A stretch of 64,000 nt of DNA from an uncultured Acetatifactor sp. (GTDB taxonomy: Bacteria; Bacillota; Clostridia; Lachnospirales; Lachnospiraceae). The number at the start of each line of letters is the position of its first letter. The stretch's first letter is position 1. The translations under genes were made by a program, and so were the position numbers. The DNA lies in assembly GCA_910585615.1 (NCBI GenBank), contig CAJUFO010000004.1, positions 1 through 64,000 on the forward strand, read 5' to 3'. Shown here one piece after another: positions 34,125 through 41,979 of the stretch. The notes below the pieces were generated by a model that was not told where the DNA came from, ran no database searches, and saw nothing but the letters and a program-made list of their open reading frames with translations.

Positions 34125-35087
34125 TCAATAGCCGCCCTTGCGGAACATGACATAAAAGGTATACATAGTGCCCGCCACCACCACGCCCACGCATATGTTC
34201 AGGACCAGTATCAGTCCACCGCTCAGGATCGCGCCAGGCGTTCCCAGGGGGACGACGCTCTCGATATGGTTGGCCCCTGTGTAGAAGGAATAGCTCTTGG
34301 CGATGCTGTAGCAGGCCAGGGCACAGAAGCTCATCCTGCGGTAGGTCTTCGCCGTAAAGAACCGCTCCGTCTTCGCGAAGCCGAAAGCGTTCAGGTACAG
34401 AATCAGCCCCGCGCCGATCACCGCGCCCCCAGAAAACCCGCCTCCCGGCCCCAAATGTCCCGCCAGAATGATGTAGATTCCAAAGAGCAGGATGGGCGGC
34501 ACCAGGACTCTGGCCACGGTCTGCAGAATCACATCGTTTTTGGGCTCGTAGAGCCTGTCATTGTCCTGTCCCTCCTCCTGCTCCTTTTTGCCGTCCCTGC
34601 GCAGCAGAATCAACACGGTGCAGGTGGCGATGAAGAGCACATGGGACTCGCCCAATGTGTCGAAGGCCCTGTAGTCCAGGATCATGCCCGTGACGATGTT
34701 CACCGCGCCGGTCTCCTCCAGGCCCTTCTCGATATAGCGCTGCGCCACCTCGTTGTTGGCCGGGTTCTCCGCATGGCCGAAGGGGGGCAGGTCTGACACT
34801 GCCGCCAGCAGCATGACCACCAGGAAGATGCAGAACAGGATGCAGAATACTCTGTAAATCCTGTTAAAGATTCGCATCTCGAAATTGTGCTCCAGGTCGT
34901 AGACCTTTGCCTCCAGCGCCTTGCTGTCCTGTTCTCTGCGCTTCCTGGCCTCTTCGCTCTCAGCAAAGGGCTTTTGCTTTTTCATCTCTACCTGATTCAG
35001 AAAGGGATCTTTGGTGCCGTCCAGCCACTGTCTGAACCGGTAGGAAAAGGTCTTGCGGTACGTCTCCTCAGGCACCTTCCTGCTCAT
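34125..35087 (-). CDS. mnhB: antiporter subunit B with MbhE-type N-terminal part
   Basis: A 320-residue fusion. Residues 1-85 are a charged cytoplasmic tail with predicted coiled coil. About 85-180 matches MbhE (the end of MrpA): AVSDLPPFGHAENPANNEVA, then ILDYRAFDTLGESHVLF. The rest is the MrpB domain with four helices (FGIYIILAGHLGPGGGFSGGAV, NHIESVVPLGTPGAILSGG). The ATG at 35087 follows AGGAGGAGA and overlaps the end of the DUF4040 gene. MbhE sequence is usually separate or fused to MrpA. Confidence 0.88.
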   Translation of the reverse strand: MSRKVPEETYRKTFSYRFRQWLDGTKDPFLNQVEMKKQKPFAESEEARKRREQDSKALEAKVYDLEHNFEMRIFNRIYRVFCILFCIFLVVMLLAAVSDLPPFGHAENPANNEVAQRYIEKGLEETGAVNIVTGMILDYRAFDTLGESHVLFIATCTVLILLRRDGKKEQEEGQDNDRLYEPKNDVILQTVARVLVPPILLFGIYIILAGHLGPGGGFSGGAVIGAGLILYLNAFGFAKTERFFTAKTYRRMSFCALACYSIAKSYSFYTGANHIESVVPLGTPGAILSGGLILVLNICVGVVVAGTMYTFYVMFRKGGY

Positions 35088-35349
35088 CTGTCTCCTCCTG
35101 TGCGCTTTCCTTTTTGATGATGGCATCGATTTTCTTCAGGGTCACCAGGAACAGGACGGTGGTGACTCCCGCCCCCACAGCGGCTTCCGTGATGGCCAGA
35201 TCCGGGGACTCCAGAAGCACCCAGATGATAGACATGACCAGACTGTAGGACATGAAAATCAGTATGGTGTTCAAAAGCTTCTTGGAGAGGCTGGCCGCTA
35301 TGGCGCAGACCACCAGGAAGCCCAGCAATATACAGGTAAATATGGTCAA
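35068..35349 (-). CDS. MbhD-like DUF4040 subunit
   Basis: A 93-residue, three-helix membrane protein of the MrpA C-terminal/MbhD type. The conserved block IIWVLLESPDLAITEAAVGAG is present. The charged tail overlaps the start of mnhB. Since MrpA is not present as one long protein, its C-terminal parts are supplied by this protein and the N-terminal part of mnhB, the arrangement known from Mbh and Mbx complexes. Confidence 0.9.
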   Translation of the reverse strand: MTIFTCILLGFLVVCAIAASLSKKLLNTILIFMSYSLVMSIIWVLLESPDLAITEAAVGAGVTTVLFLVTLKKIDAIIKKESAQEETDEQEGA

Positions 35350-35376
35350 GTTCCTCGCCTCCTTCTCTCTCCTGGA

Positions 35377-35823
35377 TCATTCTTTCCCGGACTGGCCTTC
35401 AGGCTCCCTGGCCGCACCGCCGGTTCCGTCTCCGAAGGTATCTCCCGTTCCGGGGGCATCCCCCTTTCCAGGGGCATCCCCCATTCTGGGGGCGTCCAGC
35501 CGCCTCGTCCGGTAGCGCTTCCCGCTCTCCTCGTTGGTGCTCACCTCCAGCCTGGCGATCAGGTGGGAGGACACCGGGGAAGAGAACCAGAGGAACACGA
35601 TGACCAAAAACAGCTTCAGGGACGTGAAGTTGAACCCGCTTATGACAATCAGCCCCAACAGCGCGAAGCCAATCCCCAGCGTGTCCCCGATGGCCGCAGC
35701 GTGCATGCGGTTCAGCACGTACCGGAAGCGGAACACGCCTATGATTTCTATGATGAAGGTTCCCAGGCCGCACAGGAGCAGTCCACCGCCTATTAAGAAC
35801 CGTGCCCATTCCAGCACGATCAT
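35377..35823 (-). CDS. mnhG: antiporter subunit G
   Basis: A 148-residue MnhG/PhaG protein with three membrane helices. The family block GVFRFRYVLNRMHAAAIGDTLG is clear. The C-terminal 40 residues are a low-complexity tail with GDAPGKGDAPGTGD repeats that is not part of the family and probably hangs in the cytoplasm. It overlaps mnhF by four bases. Confidence 0.9.
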   Translation of the reverse strand: MIVLEWARFLIGGGLLLCGLGTFIIEIIGVFRFRYVLNRMHAAAIGDTLGIGFALLGLIVISGFNFTSLKLFLVIVFLWFSSPVSSHLIARLEVSTNEESGKRYRTRRLDAPRMGDAPGKGDAPGTGDTFGDGTGGAAREPEGQSGKE

Positions 35824-36182
35824 GATGCATCCTCCTCTGCCGGCTTTTCTATTATATCCTCGTGGTCATTCGGCTTCTTCCGCTTCCCTTCCAGATATAC
35901 GCCCATGTACACCTTCACCAGCACAATCACCGCCAGGAAGCTGATCATGGCGTAGATCAGGCAGATATCCACCAGATACCCTTCTTCCTGCATCAGCGCA
36001 AGAATGGCGATTATCACGATGACCATAGTGCCCGTCATGTTTACCGACACGATTCTGTCAGCCACCCTGGGGCCGATGATGGCCCGTATCAGGCAAAGCA
36101 CCACCAGGATTGCCAGCACGATCAGCGCTCCTGTGAAAAATATGCCATAAACCTCCTCCAGGCCCTCGATTCCTCTTCCCAT
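35820..36182 (-). CDS. mnhF: antiporter subunit F
   Basis: A 120-residue MnhF/PhaF protein with three membrane helices. The motif RAIIGPRVADRIVSVNMTGT is diagnostic. The tail is charged. Start at 36182 is supported by GGAGAAGG; the frame is open 12 codons more. Confidence 0.92.
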   Translation of the reverse strand: MGRGIEGLEEVYGIFFTGALIVLAILVVLCLIRAIIGPRVADRIVSVNMTGTMVIVIIAILALMQEEGYLVDICLIYAMISFLAVIVLVKVYMGVYLEGKRKKPNDHEDIIEKPAEEDAS

Positions 36183-36237
36183 CCCTGTCCTTCTCCTCTG
36201 AAAAATGCCCTCTCGCACCGCCGGTCAGCCGGTGCAT

Positions 36238-36702
36238 TTATATGGTTTCCTCAAATTTCCGGATATATGTCACGAATTCGCTGTCCTGGATGCCCTCCGC
36301 CATGGACTCGTCCAGGCAGTGCACGGTGTACTCGGCCCCCTCCAGGGTCACCGTGATGGTCCCCGGGGTCAGGGTGATGGCATTGGCCAGCAGGGCCTTT
36401 CCCGCCCGGGACTTTAAGTCGGTGCGGAAGCTCACCAGCGCAGGCTCTATCTCCTCCCGCTGGGTTAGTATCATGCGCATGGCATTCACGTTGGCCCTGA
36501 CAATCTCCGTGACCAGCAGGCGGCAGTATCTCAGGAACAGGAAGGCATTCCTGTAGACCCTGCGCTCCCTGGCCAGGCTGTAATCCATGAACCTGCAGGA
36601 AAAGGCAAGCAGCTCCCCGGCGATTGTCAGGCCGAACAGGCATATCTCCAACGTGACCGCGCCGTTGAAGACAATCCACAGCAGAAAATAAATCAAGAAC
36701 AT
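36238..36702 (-). CDS. mnhE: antiporter subunit E
   Basis: A 154-residue MnhE protein and the first gene of the operon. It has two to three N-terminal helices and the typical C-terminal soluble part, seen in NAITLTPGTITVTLEGAEYTVH. GGGAGGTG precedes the ATG. The operon order is E-F-G-MbhD-B-C-D and then three more D-like genes. Confidence 0.92.
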   Translation of the reverse strand: MFLIYFLLWIVFNGAVTLEICLFGLTIAGELLAFSCRFMDYSLARERRVYRNAFLFLRYCRLLVTEIVRANVNAMRMILTQREEIEPALVSFRTDLKSRAGKALLANAITLTPGTITVTLEGAEYTVHCLDESMAEGIQDSEFVTYIRKFEETI

Positions 36703-36726
36703 AACGCACCTCCCTACAAGTATGTT

Positions 36727-36755
36727 ATTTTAATCCGAATCGGGCTTGAAGTAAA
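36727..36755 (-). promoter_or_regulatory. promoter of the antiporter operon
   Basis: On the minus strand TTTACT (36755-36750), 17 bases, TAAAAT (36732-36727), 25 bases before the mnhE ATG. Confidence 0.55.
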
Positions 36756-36769
36756 GAGTTTTTTATATG

Positions 36770-36809
36770 AAAAGCACCCCTAAGACCGTGGTCGTGGTCT
36801 TAAGGGTGC
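36770..36809 (-). terminator. terminator of the upstream small gene
   Basis: On the minus strand GCACCCTTAAGACC pairs with GGTCTTAGGGGTGC (one mismatch) around eight bases, followed by TTTT. It insulates the antiporter operon from the gene before it. Confidence 0.8.
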
Positions 36810-36847
36810 GTAAGTGCAATTCTGATTCTGTCAGCTCCTGGCTGGAA

Positions 36848-37039
36848 TCACTCTTTCATCTTATCAATGTCCGTCAGGTTGACGCCGGCCACTGTCAGGA
36901 TCGCTTTTAAAGAAAGATATTCGTCCTTCAGCTTTGCGTATGTCCTTTCCGCGTTCTCTTCTTTGGCCAGAATCATATAGTCCTGAATCTTTTTAAAATC
37001 GTCGATGGCTGCTTTCATGATTTCCAGGCCATTTGGCAT
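36848..37039 (-). CDS. small helical protein of unknown function
   Basis: A 63-residue, charged, all-helical protein (MPNGLEIMKAAIDDFKKIQD at the start). No domain is recognised. The ribosome site is weak. It lies 29 bases downstream of the cytidylate-kinase-like gene and before a strong terminator, so it is probably the second gene of that transcript. Confidence 0.6.
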   Translation of the reverse strand: MPNGLEIMKAAIDDFKKIQDYMILAKEENAERTYAKLKDEYLSLKAILTVAGVNLTDIDKMKE

Positions 37040-37068
37040 ATCATCACCCGCTTTCCGTTGATACAGTT

Positions 37069-37554
37069 TTATATCACTTCAATCCGCTCGAAATATTTCA
37101 GCAAAATGCCCGCGCAGTTCTGGATGCCGAACTGGGAGGTATCCAGAATCATGTGGTAGTTGTTCACGTCGCCCCAGACCTTTCCCGTATGCCGGTAATA
37201 GTATTCGCTGCGGGCCCTGTCGTTCTCCTCCAGCATGGCCTTGGCCTCCTCGTAGGGCAGGGACTTCTGACCCATGACGCGCCGGATGCGGTCCTCCTTG
37301 TCGGCGCAGACGTAGATGTTGAACACGTTCCCCTGATCCCGCAGGATCTCCGAGGCGCAGCGCCCTAAGATGATGCAGGAGCGAGAGGCCAGCTCCCTGA
37401 TCAGCTCCGTCTCGTCCGCATAGCTATGGCCCTCCAGCTCATGCTCTATGTACGCCTTGTCATACACCGGAATGTCCAGTTTCTCAGACAGCTCCGCCGC
37501 AATGGTGCTGGCACCGGTTCCAAACCTTCGACTCATGGTAATTACCAGATTCAT
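37069..37554 (-). CDS. cytidylate kinase-like family protein
   Basis: A 161-residue P-loop protein of the Cytidylate_kin2 family, shorter than true Cmk. The N-terminus VITMSRRFGTGASTIAAELS matches the modified P-loop of this family, and the SCIILGRCASEILRD block is typical. The length and missing NMP-binding domain argue against a housekeeping cytidylate kinase. The substrate is unknown. GGGGAGGA precedes the ATG at 37554; the long in-frame extension upstream is rejected because it covers leader hairpins. Confidence 0.85.
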   Translation of the reverse strand: MNLVITMSRRFGTGASTIAAELSEKLDIPVYDKAYIEHELEGHSYADETELIRELASRSCIILGRCASEILRDQGNVFNIYVCADKEDRIRRVMGQKSLPYEEAKAMLEENDRARSEYYYRHTGKVWGDVNNYHMILDTSQFGIQNCAGILLKYFERIEVI

Positions 37555-37979
37555 ACTCGTTCCTCCCCATTTGGCCACATTCCTACCTAAACTCCCATGC
37601 AGCCAGCCGCACCACCATACCTGAAAGTCTGAGAGTTTAGGTGATGCACACAAAATGAGCAAGAGAAGCTCATTTTGGCGCACAGCTGTCTCCCTTTTTG
37701 CGCATAGGAAGCGCAAAACACTCGCGGTGCTAGAATGGCATAGGGACTTTTATAGTAAATTTAAGGAGATTATACCACATTTCCGCGCCAGTTACAACCC
37801 CGCAGGCGAACCAAGTTATGGCAGTAGACTATTATGGTTACTGTTCACTCGAGCCGCCGTGAGATGCTTTCATGCGTATTTTGCATGAAAATCCCGAGAC
37901 CTATTATAGGCAACGGTTCAGAAGGAATCTGCGCCGCTGCCGTCATGACCATGGCGCAAGGCGGCGCAGGCTCAAAGGC
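37555..37979 (-). promoter_or_regulatory. promoter and hairpin-rich leader of the cytidylate-kinase-like gene
   Basis: On the minus strand TTGTAA (37797-37792), 17 bases, TATAAT (37774-37769). The roughly 205-base leader then holds three inverted repeats: TTTGCGC/GCGCAAA (37697-37717, loop 7), AAAATGAGC/GCTCATTTT (37652-37676, loop 7) and a 10-base pair ACCTAAACTC/GAGTTTAGGT (37585-37594 with 37633-37642, loop 38). The last ends about 30 bases before the ATG. No riboswitch class is recognised. From 37798 to 37979 I see no gene. Confidence 0.55.
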
Positions 37980-38999
37980 TCAGGCTGGGCAGATGCAGGT
38001 GGGGCGGTGCATGGGCGTGCGGATGTCTGTGGGCTCCAGTTTCCCCGTCTCCGGATTCATGCGCAGAGCCGTGATTTCATCGGAGCCCTGGTTGGCGATC
38101 GCCACGTATTCCCCCATGATGGCAAAGTCCCTGGGAACCTTTCCTCCTGTGGGAACCGTCTGGCACAGGCACAGCCCGCCGTCCTCCTGCATCGAGAACA
38201 CCGCGATGCTGTCATGGCCCCGGTTGCTGACAAAGAGCCTGTCCCCGTGGATACGGATGGCGGCGGCTGTGTTTTCCCCATGAAAGGATTCCGGCAGGGC
38301 CGAGACCATCCCCTCCAGCACGTACTCTCCCTCCTTTTCCCGGAACAGGGCCACGCTGCTGTCCAGCTCACAGGCCACGTAGATCAGCCCGGGGATGCCT
38401 GGATGGAACGCCAGATGCCTGGGGCCTGCACCGGCCGGAAGCCTCAGGGGCTTTCCCGTATCCTCCAAACGTCCTGTTTTCCTGTCCAGAACGTAGATAT
38501 GCACCAAATCCGTGCCCAGATCCGCTACAAAGGCCTGCTCCCCCCTGACACAGGAGAAGTGGACATGGGACCCCTCCTGCCTGGCGGGGTTCCTGCCGCT
38601 GCCGCTGTGCTGGATGAAATCCGTCTCCCGGACAGGGATTCCCTCTCCGTCCAGCCCGAAGGCCGCCAGGGAGCCGCTGGTATAGTTGGCCGTAAGCAGA
38701 TGCTGCTCCCCTTCGTCCAGGCAGATGTGGCAGGGATCTGCCCCTCCAGTGGAGAGGCGGGCCCTGGGCGACAGCCCCTGCTCCCCTATGCCGAATGCCC
38801 GGATCCGCCCCCGGGGTGACAGCTCCTCTACCGAATACAGAACTGTCCTCGCCTTGTTCAGGCCGATCCAAGATGGATTCTCCGCTCCCCGATAACTGTA
38901 GGCCTTCACCATCTGCCCGGTTTCCGTATCCAGCGAAAATCTGGCGATTGTCTCCTCCTCTTTTATCCCATAGGAACCTACCCAAAATTCATATCTCAT
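37980..38999 (-). CDS. lactonase family beta-propeller protein (6-phosphogluconolactonase type)
   Basis: A 339-residue seven-bladed propeller of the Pgl/YkgB family. Recognisable blocks are NPSWIGLNKARTVLYSVEE, LSTGGADPCHICLDEGEQHLL, GAGPRHLAFHPGIPGLIYV and VPTGGKVPRDFAIMGEYVAI. Members hydrolyse 6-phosphogluconolactone or related lactones in the cytoplasm. No other pentose phosphate gene is near, so the native substrate is not certain. AAGAGGCG lies before the ATG. Confidence 0.85.
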   Translation of the reverse strand: MRYEFWVGSYGIKEEETIARFSLDTETGQMVKAYSYRGAENPSWIGLNKARTVLYSVEELSPRGRIRAFGIGEQGLSPRARLSTGGADPCHICLDEGEQHLLTANYTSGSLAAFGLDGEGIPVRETDFIQHSGSGRNPARQEGSHVHFSCVRGEQAFVADLGTDLVHIYVLDRKTGRLEDTGKPLRLPAGAGPRHLAFHPGIPGLIYVACELDSSVALFREKEGEYVLEGMVSALPESFHGENTAAAIRIHGDRLFVSNRGHDSIAVFSMQEDGGLCLCQTVPTGGKVPRDFAIMGEYVAIANQGSDEITALRMNPETGKLEPTDIRTPMHRPTCICPA

Positions 39000-39113
39000 C
39001 CGAAACGCCTCTTTTCCTTCTCATCTTTTCTCAAATTATACATGAGAAAGAAAGAAATAGAAAGAGAAAGAATTATACACTAACAAAGAAAAAGCCGACG
39101 GCAGGCCAACGAA

Positions 39114-40136
39114 TCACCCGTACAATGACCAAAGGTTCCGGATCTGGCTGCGCAGGGTGTCGAATTCCCACTGCTTTTCGCTATTGCTCCTGCGGTTGGG
39201 GTCGTTGACGTAGAAGCCGTTCCCGTCATAGCCCCGAATCAGGATGAAATGGCCCTCCGTGGTAAAGTCCCCGGGGCCCATGCTGCAGACGATTACTTTC
39301 CCGTCATCCAATGCCTGTTTCATCCTATTTTCGTCCAGGGGCAGTTCCTCCCCCACGAGCCCAAGCTTCCCTACGCCCTCTGTCCAGAGGCTCCATTTCG
39401 TCCCGGCATCCTCGGTGTAGTATCCGTTGTCATAGGCAAAGGCCGCCATCTCCCGGGGCGTCATGGCGGCATCCCCGGTGAAATGCAGATAGGCCATGGT
39501 CAGGCATACCGGCCCGCAGCCAGCAAGCCCTATCATGTTGCTGCCGTAAGCGTCGTAGCCCCAGCGCTTGTCCCATTGCATCAGGAGAGGGACGCTGCCG
39601 CTCTGCAGCTCCTGTGTCAGGTCTATGGGCTGGCTTTTGTAGGCCTCCCGTTCCGGATAGCTTTCTACATAGTCCGCCGCCTCTTCATTGCGCTCCAGCA
39701 GCTCCGCCAGCTTCTCTCCGTACCTGTCCCCATACAGGGCGGCTGCATCCTCCTCCGGGAGGATCAGGCTCCTGGTCTCCTCCCTGCCCATTCCCAGAGC
39801 CCGGCCCAGGGAAGCCGCCAGGGCGATTCCGCCTTTGACCATCACCAATATGCCGAACACCAGGAACAGGCATACCGCGAACCTCAAAAATCCCAGGGCC
39901 TGCCGCCTCCTTCTGCGCCTCCTGCGCAGCTCCCGCTGGGCAGTGCCGGTGCGGCTCCTGTCCTGCGGCCTGGGGCCTTGCTGCCTGATATCCGGAATTT
40001 GGGCTCTGCGGCCCTCCGTTCCCTGGCGGCCCCGGCTCCCTGTTCCCTGCTGCCCTGCGCTGAACCGTTCCATATATGGCTGCACAGTCCTCCCGCCAGC
40101 CGCTTTTCTTTCCATCGTCCTGTAATATCCCATCAT
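39114..40136 (-). CDS. membrane-anchored C39-like cysteine peptidase
   Basis: A 340-residue protein with a basic disordered N-terminal 75 residues, one membrane helix (RFAVCLFLVFGILVMVKGG) and an extracellular Peptidase_C39_2 domain. Catalytic Cys is in GLAGCGPVCLTMAYL, the His in TEGHFILIRGYDG, and the Asn/Asp in FYVNDPNRR. Such proteins may cut peptides or cell-wall cross bridges, though targets are unknown. AGGAGG sits five bases before the first of two ATGs and lies inside an inverted repeat. Confidence 0.85.
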   Translation of the reverse strand: MMGYYRTMERKAAGGRTVQPYMERFSAGQQGTGSRGRQGTEGRRAQIPDIRQQGPRPQDRSRTGTAQRELRRRRRRRRQALGFLRFAVCLFLVFGILVMVKGGIALAASLGRALGMGREETRSLILPEEDAAALYGDRYGEKLAELLERNEEAADYVESYPEREAYKSQPIDLTQELQSGSVPLLMQWDKRWGYDAYGSNMIGLAGCGPVCLTMAYLHFTGDAAMTPREMAAFAYDNGYYTEDAGTKWSLWTEGVGKLGLVGEELPLDENRMKQALDDGKVIVCSMGPGDFTTEGHFILIRGYDGNGFYVNDPNRRSNSEKQWEFDTLRSQIRNLWSLYG

Positions 40137-40141
40137 GAAGA

Positions 40142-40175
40142 CCTCCTGCTATCTCGATTATAAAATAGCAGGAGG
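40142..40175 (-). promoter_or_regulatory. 11-base inverted repeat covering the peptidase ribosome site
   Basis: CCTCCTGCTAT (40142-40152) and ATAGCAGGAGG (40165-40175) are perfect complements around 12 bases containing TATAAT on the minus strand. The minus-strand left arm includes the AGGAGG used for the peptidase gene. It could sequester the ribosome site in a longer transcript, or serve as an operator around the -10. Confidence 0.6.
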
Positions 40176-40214
40176 CCTTGGTTTTTTACTTTTCTATTGT
40201 GTAAACATTAAGAT

Positions 40215-40412
40215 TTAATAAAGCTTTGGATGCGTTTCCCCCGAAAGCTGGTCCACGTTCACCCTTTCCTCGTTCCCGAAGACCAGGAAGCCGCTTCCAT
40301 TGTAATACTCATAGCCCACAATCTCCTGGGGGCCTCCTTTTCCCTCCCACTTCGGCAGATCCACCTTCGCGCCGATCGGATACCGCTGCACCATCTCCAG
40401 GAATGATATCAT
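40215..40412 (-). CDS. small protein, unknown function
   Basis: A 65-residue protein with a beta-rich look (YPIGAKVDLPKWEG, then GYEYYNGSGFLVFGNEERV), vaguely like DUF4314-type SH3-like barrels. GAAGAGGG lies just before the ATG. It is followed by the peptidase gene on the same strand. The family is not recognised with confidence. Confidence 0.5.
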   Translation of the reverse strand: MISFLEMVQRYPIGAKVDLPKWEGKGGPQEIVGYEYYNGSGFLVFGNEERVNVDQLSGETHPKLY

Positions 40413-40484
40413 CGCCCTCTTCCCCTTTCCGTCCAGACTTTTCCTTGATAAAAGTCTTGCCGGTTTCAGGGAATCTATACAGCC

Positions 40485-41663
40485 TCAATATGCCTTGAAC
40501 AGCTCCACTGCCTTCCGGCCTATCCGGTAGGCAGGCCCTTCCAGCTGCTTTTTCGCATTCTTCAGTTCTTGGCGTATCTTGATGTGCTGGGGGCAGTGCC
40601 CCTCGCATTTCCCGCATTCGATACAGTTAGAGGCCGCCGAAGAGTCCTTCCGCAGGGCGGTGCACATGAAATATTCCATGAACGCGGCGCGCTTCCCCTC
40701 GGAAGCGCATCTGTTGTAGGCCGCGAATGTGCCCGGAATGTCCACGCCCTTGGGGCAGGGCATGCAGTAGCCGCAGCCCGTGCAGCCCACCTTCATCTTC
40801 CCGCCTATGGCCCGCACCACGCTCTGCAGCATGTCCTCCTCTGCCTGCCCCAGCTCGCCGATGCGGCTTTCCGAGACCGTCTGCAGGTTGTCCGCCACCA
40901 TCTCCTCGGAATTCATGCCGGAAAGCACACAGGTCACCTCCGGCTGGTTCCAGAGCCACCGAAATGCCCATTGTGCCGGAGTATGTTTTACGGAATATCG
41001 TTCAAAAATCTCCTCCGCTTCTCTGGGCAGGCGGTTCACCAGCTTTCCGCCCCGCAGGGGCTCCATGACGATTACCGGCAGGCCCTTCTGACTGGCGTAT
41101 CTCAGGCCTTTCCGTCCCGCCTGGCTGTTCTCGTCCATGTAATTGTACTGAATCTGGCAGAAGTCCCAGTCGTAGGCGTCCACCAGCTGGCAGAACATGT
41201 CAGAGTTCCCGTGGTAGGAGAAGCCTATCTGGCGGATGGCGCCGCTCTTTTTCTTCTCCTCCAGCCATTCCAGAATGCCCAGGGCCTTCAGGCGCTCCCA
41301 GGTCTTCACGTCCGTCAGCATGTGCATCAGGTAGTAGTCTATATAATCCGTCCGCAGACGGCTTAGCTGCTCCTTGAAATATTTCTCACAACTGTCCGCG
41401 GATTTAATCAGGTAGTGGGGCAGCTTGGTGGCAATGGATACCTGGCCGCGGACGTGGTTGCGCTCCAGAATCTCCCCCAGGGCCGCTTCGCTGCCGGGAT
41501 ACACGTAGGCCGTGTCGTAATAGTTCACGCCGCCCCGGAATGCCGCCATAATCTCCTTCTCGGTCTTCTCCATGTCGATTCTGCCGCCCGCCCTGGAGAA
41601 GCGCATGCAGCCGTAGCCTAAGGCGGAAATCTGGTTTCCGTGTCTGTCTTGTCTGTAATTCAT
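40485..41663 (-). CDS. aldo/keto reductase with C-terminal ferredoxin domain
   Basis: A 392-residue oxidoreductase. The AKR barrel shows YDTAYVYPGSE with the catalytic Tyr, the Lys in SIATKLPHY and the His in YLMHMLTD. After residue 290 there are cysteine clusters CTGCGYCMPCPKG and CIECGKCEGHCP, the latter typical of a 4Fe-4S site. This AKR/4Fe-4S type is common in anaerobes and is thought to reduce carbonyls with electrons from ferredoxin or NAD(P)H. The ATG at 41663 has GGGAGG seven bases upstream. No partner gene is evident. Confidence 0.9.
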   Translation of the reverse strand: MNYRQDRHGNQISALGYGCMRFSRAGGRIDMEKTEKEIMAAFRGGVNYYDTAYVYPGSEAALGEILERNHVRGQVSIATKLPHYLIKSADSCEKYFKEQLSRLRTDYIDYYLMHMLTDVKTWERLKALGILEWLEEKKKSGAIRQIGFSYHGNSDMFCQLVDAYDWDFCQIQYNYMDENSQAGRKGLRYASQKGLPVIVMEPLRGGKLVNRLPREAEEIFERYSVKHTPAQWAFRWLWNQPEVTCVLSGMNSEEMVADNLQTVSESRIGELGQAEEDMLQSVVRAIGGKMKVGCTGCGYCMPCPKGVDIPGTFAAYNRCASEGKRAAFMEYFMCTALRKDSSAASNCIECGKCEGHCPQHIKIRQELKNAKKQLEGPAYRIGRKAVELFKAY

Positions 41664-41831
41664 GGACATCCTCCCGTTCTTTTTGTTTCGGCCAGTTCTG
41701 TGCCCTGTTCTCTGTTTCGGCCAATCCCGGGCCGCTCGCACTTTCCTGGCAACAGGCATCAGGGCTCTCCGGTTCTTTGCCATAGCCAATGGCCGGCCAT
41801 CGCTCGTCTCTTTCATCCCTCAGTGTCTGAT

Positions 41832-41897
41832 TTCCCGCAATACCTGCTGCGGGAATTTGTTTTGGGACTTGCTGCCGCGGCAGCGGTTTGATACAAT
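41832..41897 (+). promoter_or_regulatory. promoter of the MBL hydrolase gene with palindrome in the spacer
   Basis: TTGCTG (41869-41874), 17 bases, TACAAT (41892-41897). The 14-base perfect palindrome GCTGCCGCGGCAGC (41871-41884) overlaps the -35 and fills the spacer. Upstream, TTCCCGCA (41832-41839) pairs with TGCGGGAA (41848-41855). Confidence 0.6.
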
Positions 41898-41979
41898 ATT
41901 ACTACAAAATCATTAGAGGCACAATATAGCTGCACGGGAAATTCGCGGTATACTCTGCCCGGACAGGAGGAAATCATAT

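Noticed and set aside
37555..37716. 54-codon extension of the cytidylate-kinase-like protein
   Set aside because: It spans two leader inverted repeats and lacks a ribosome site; the P-loop starts at 37554.
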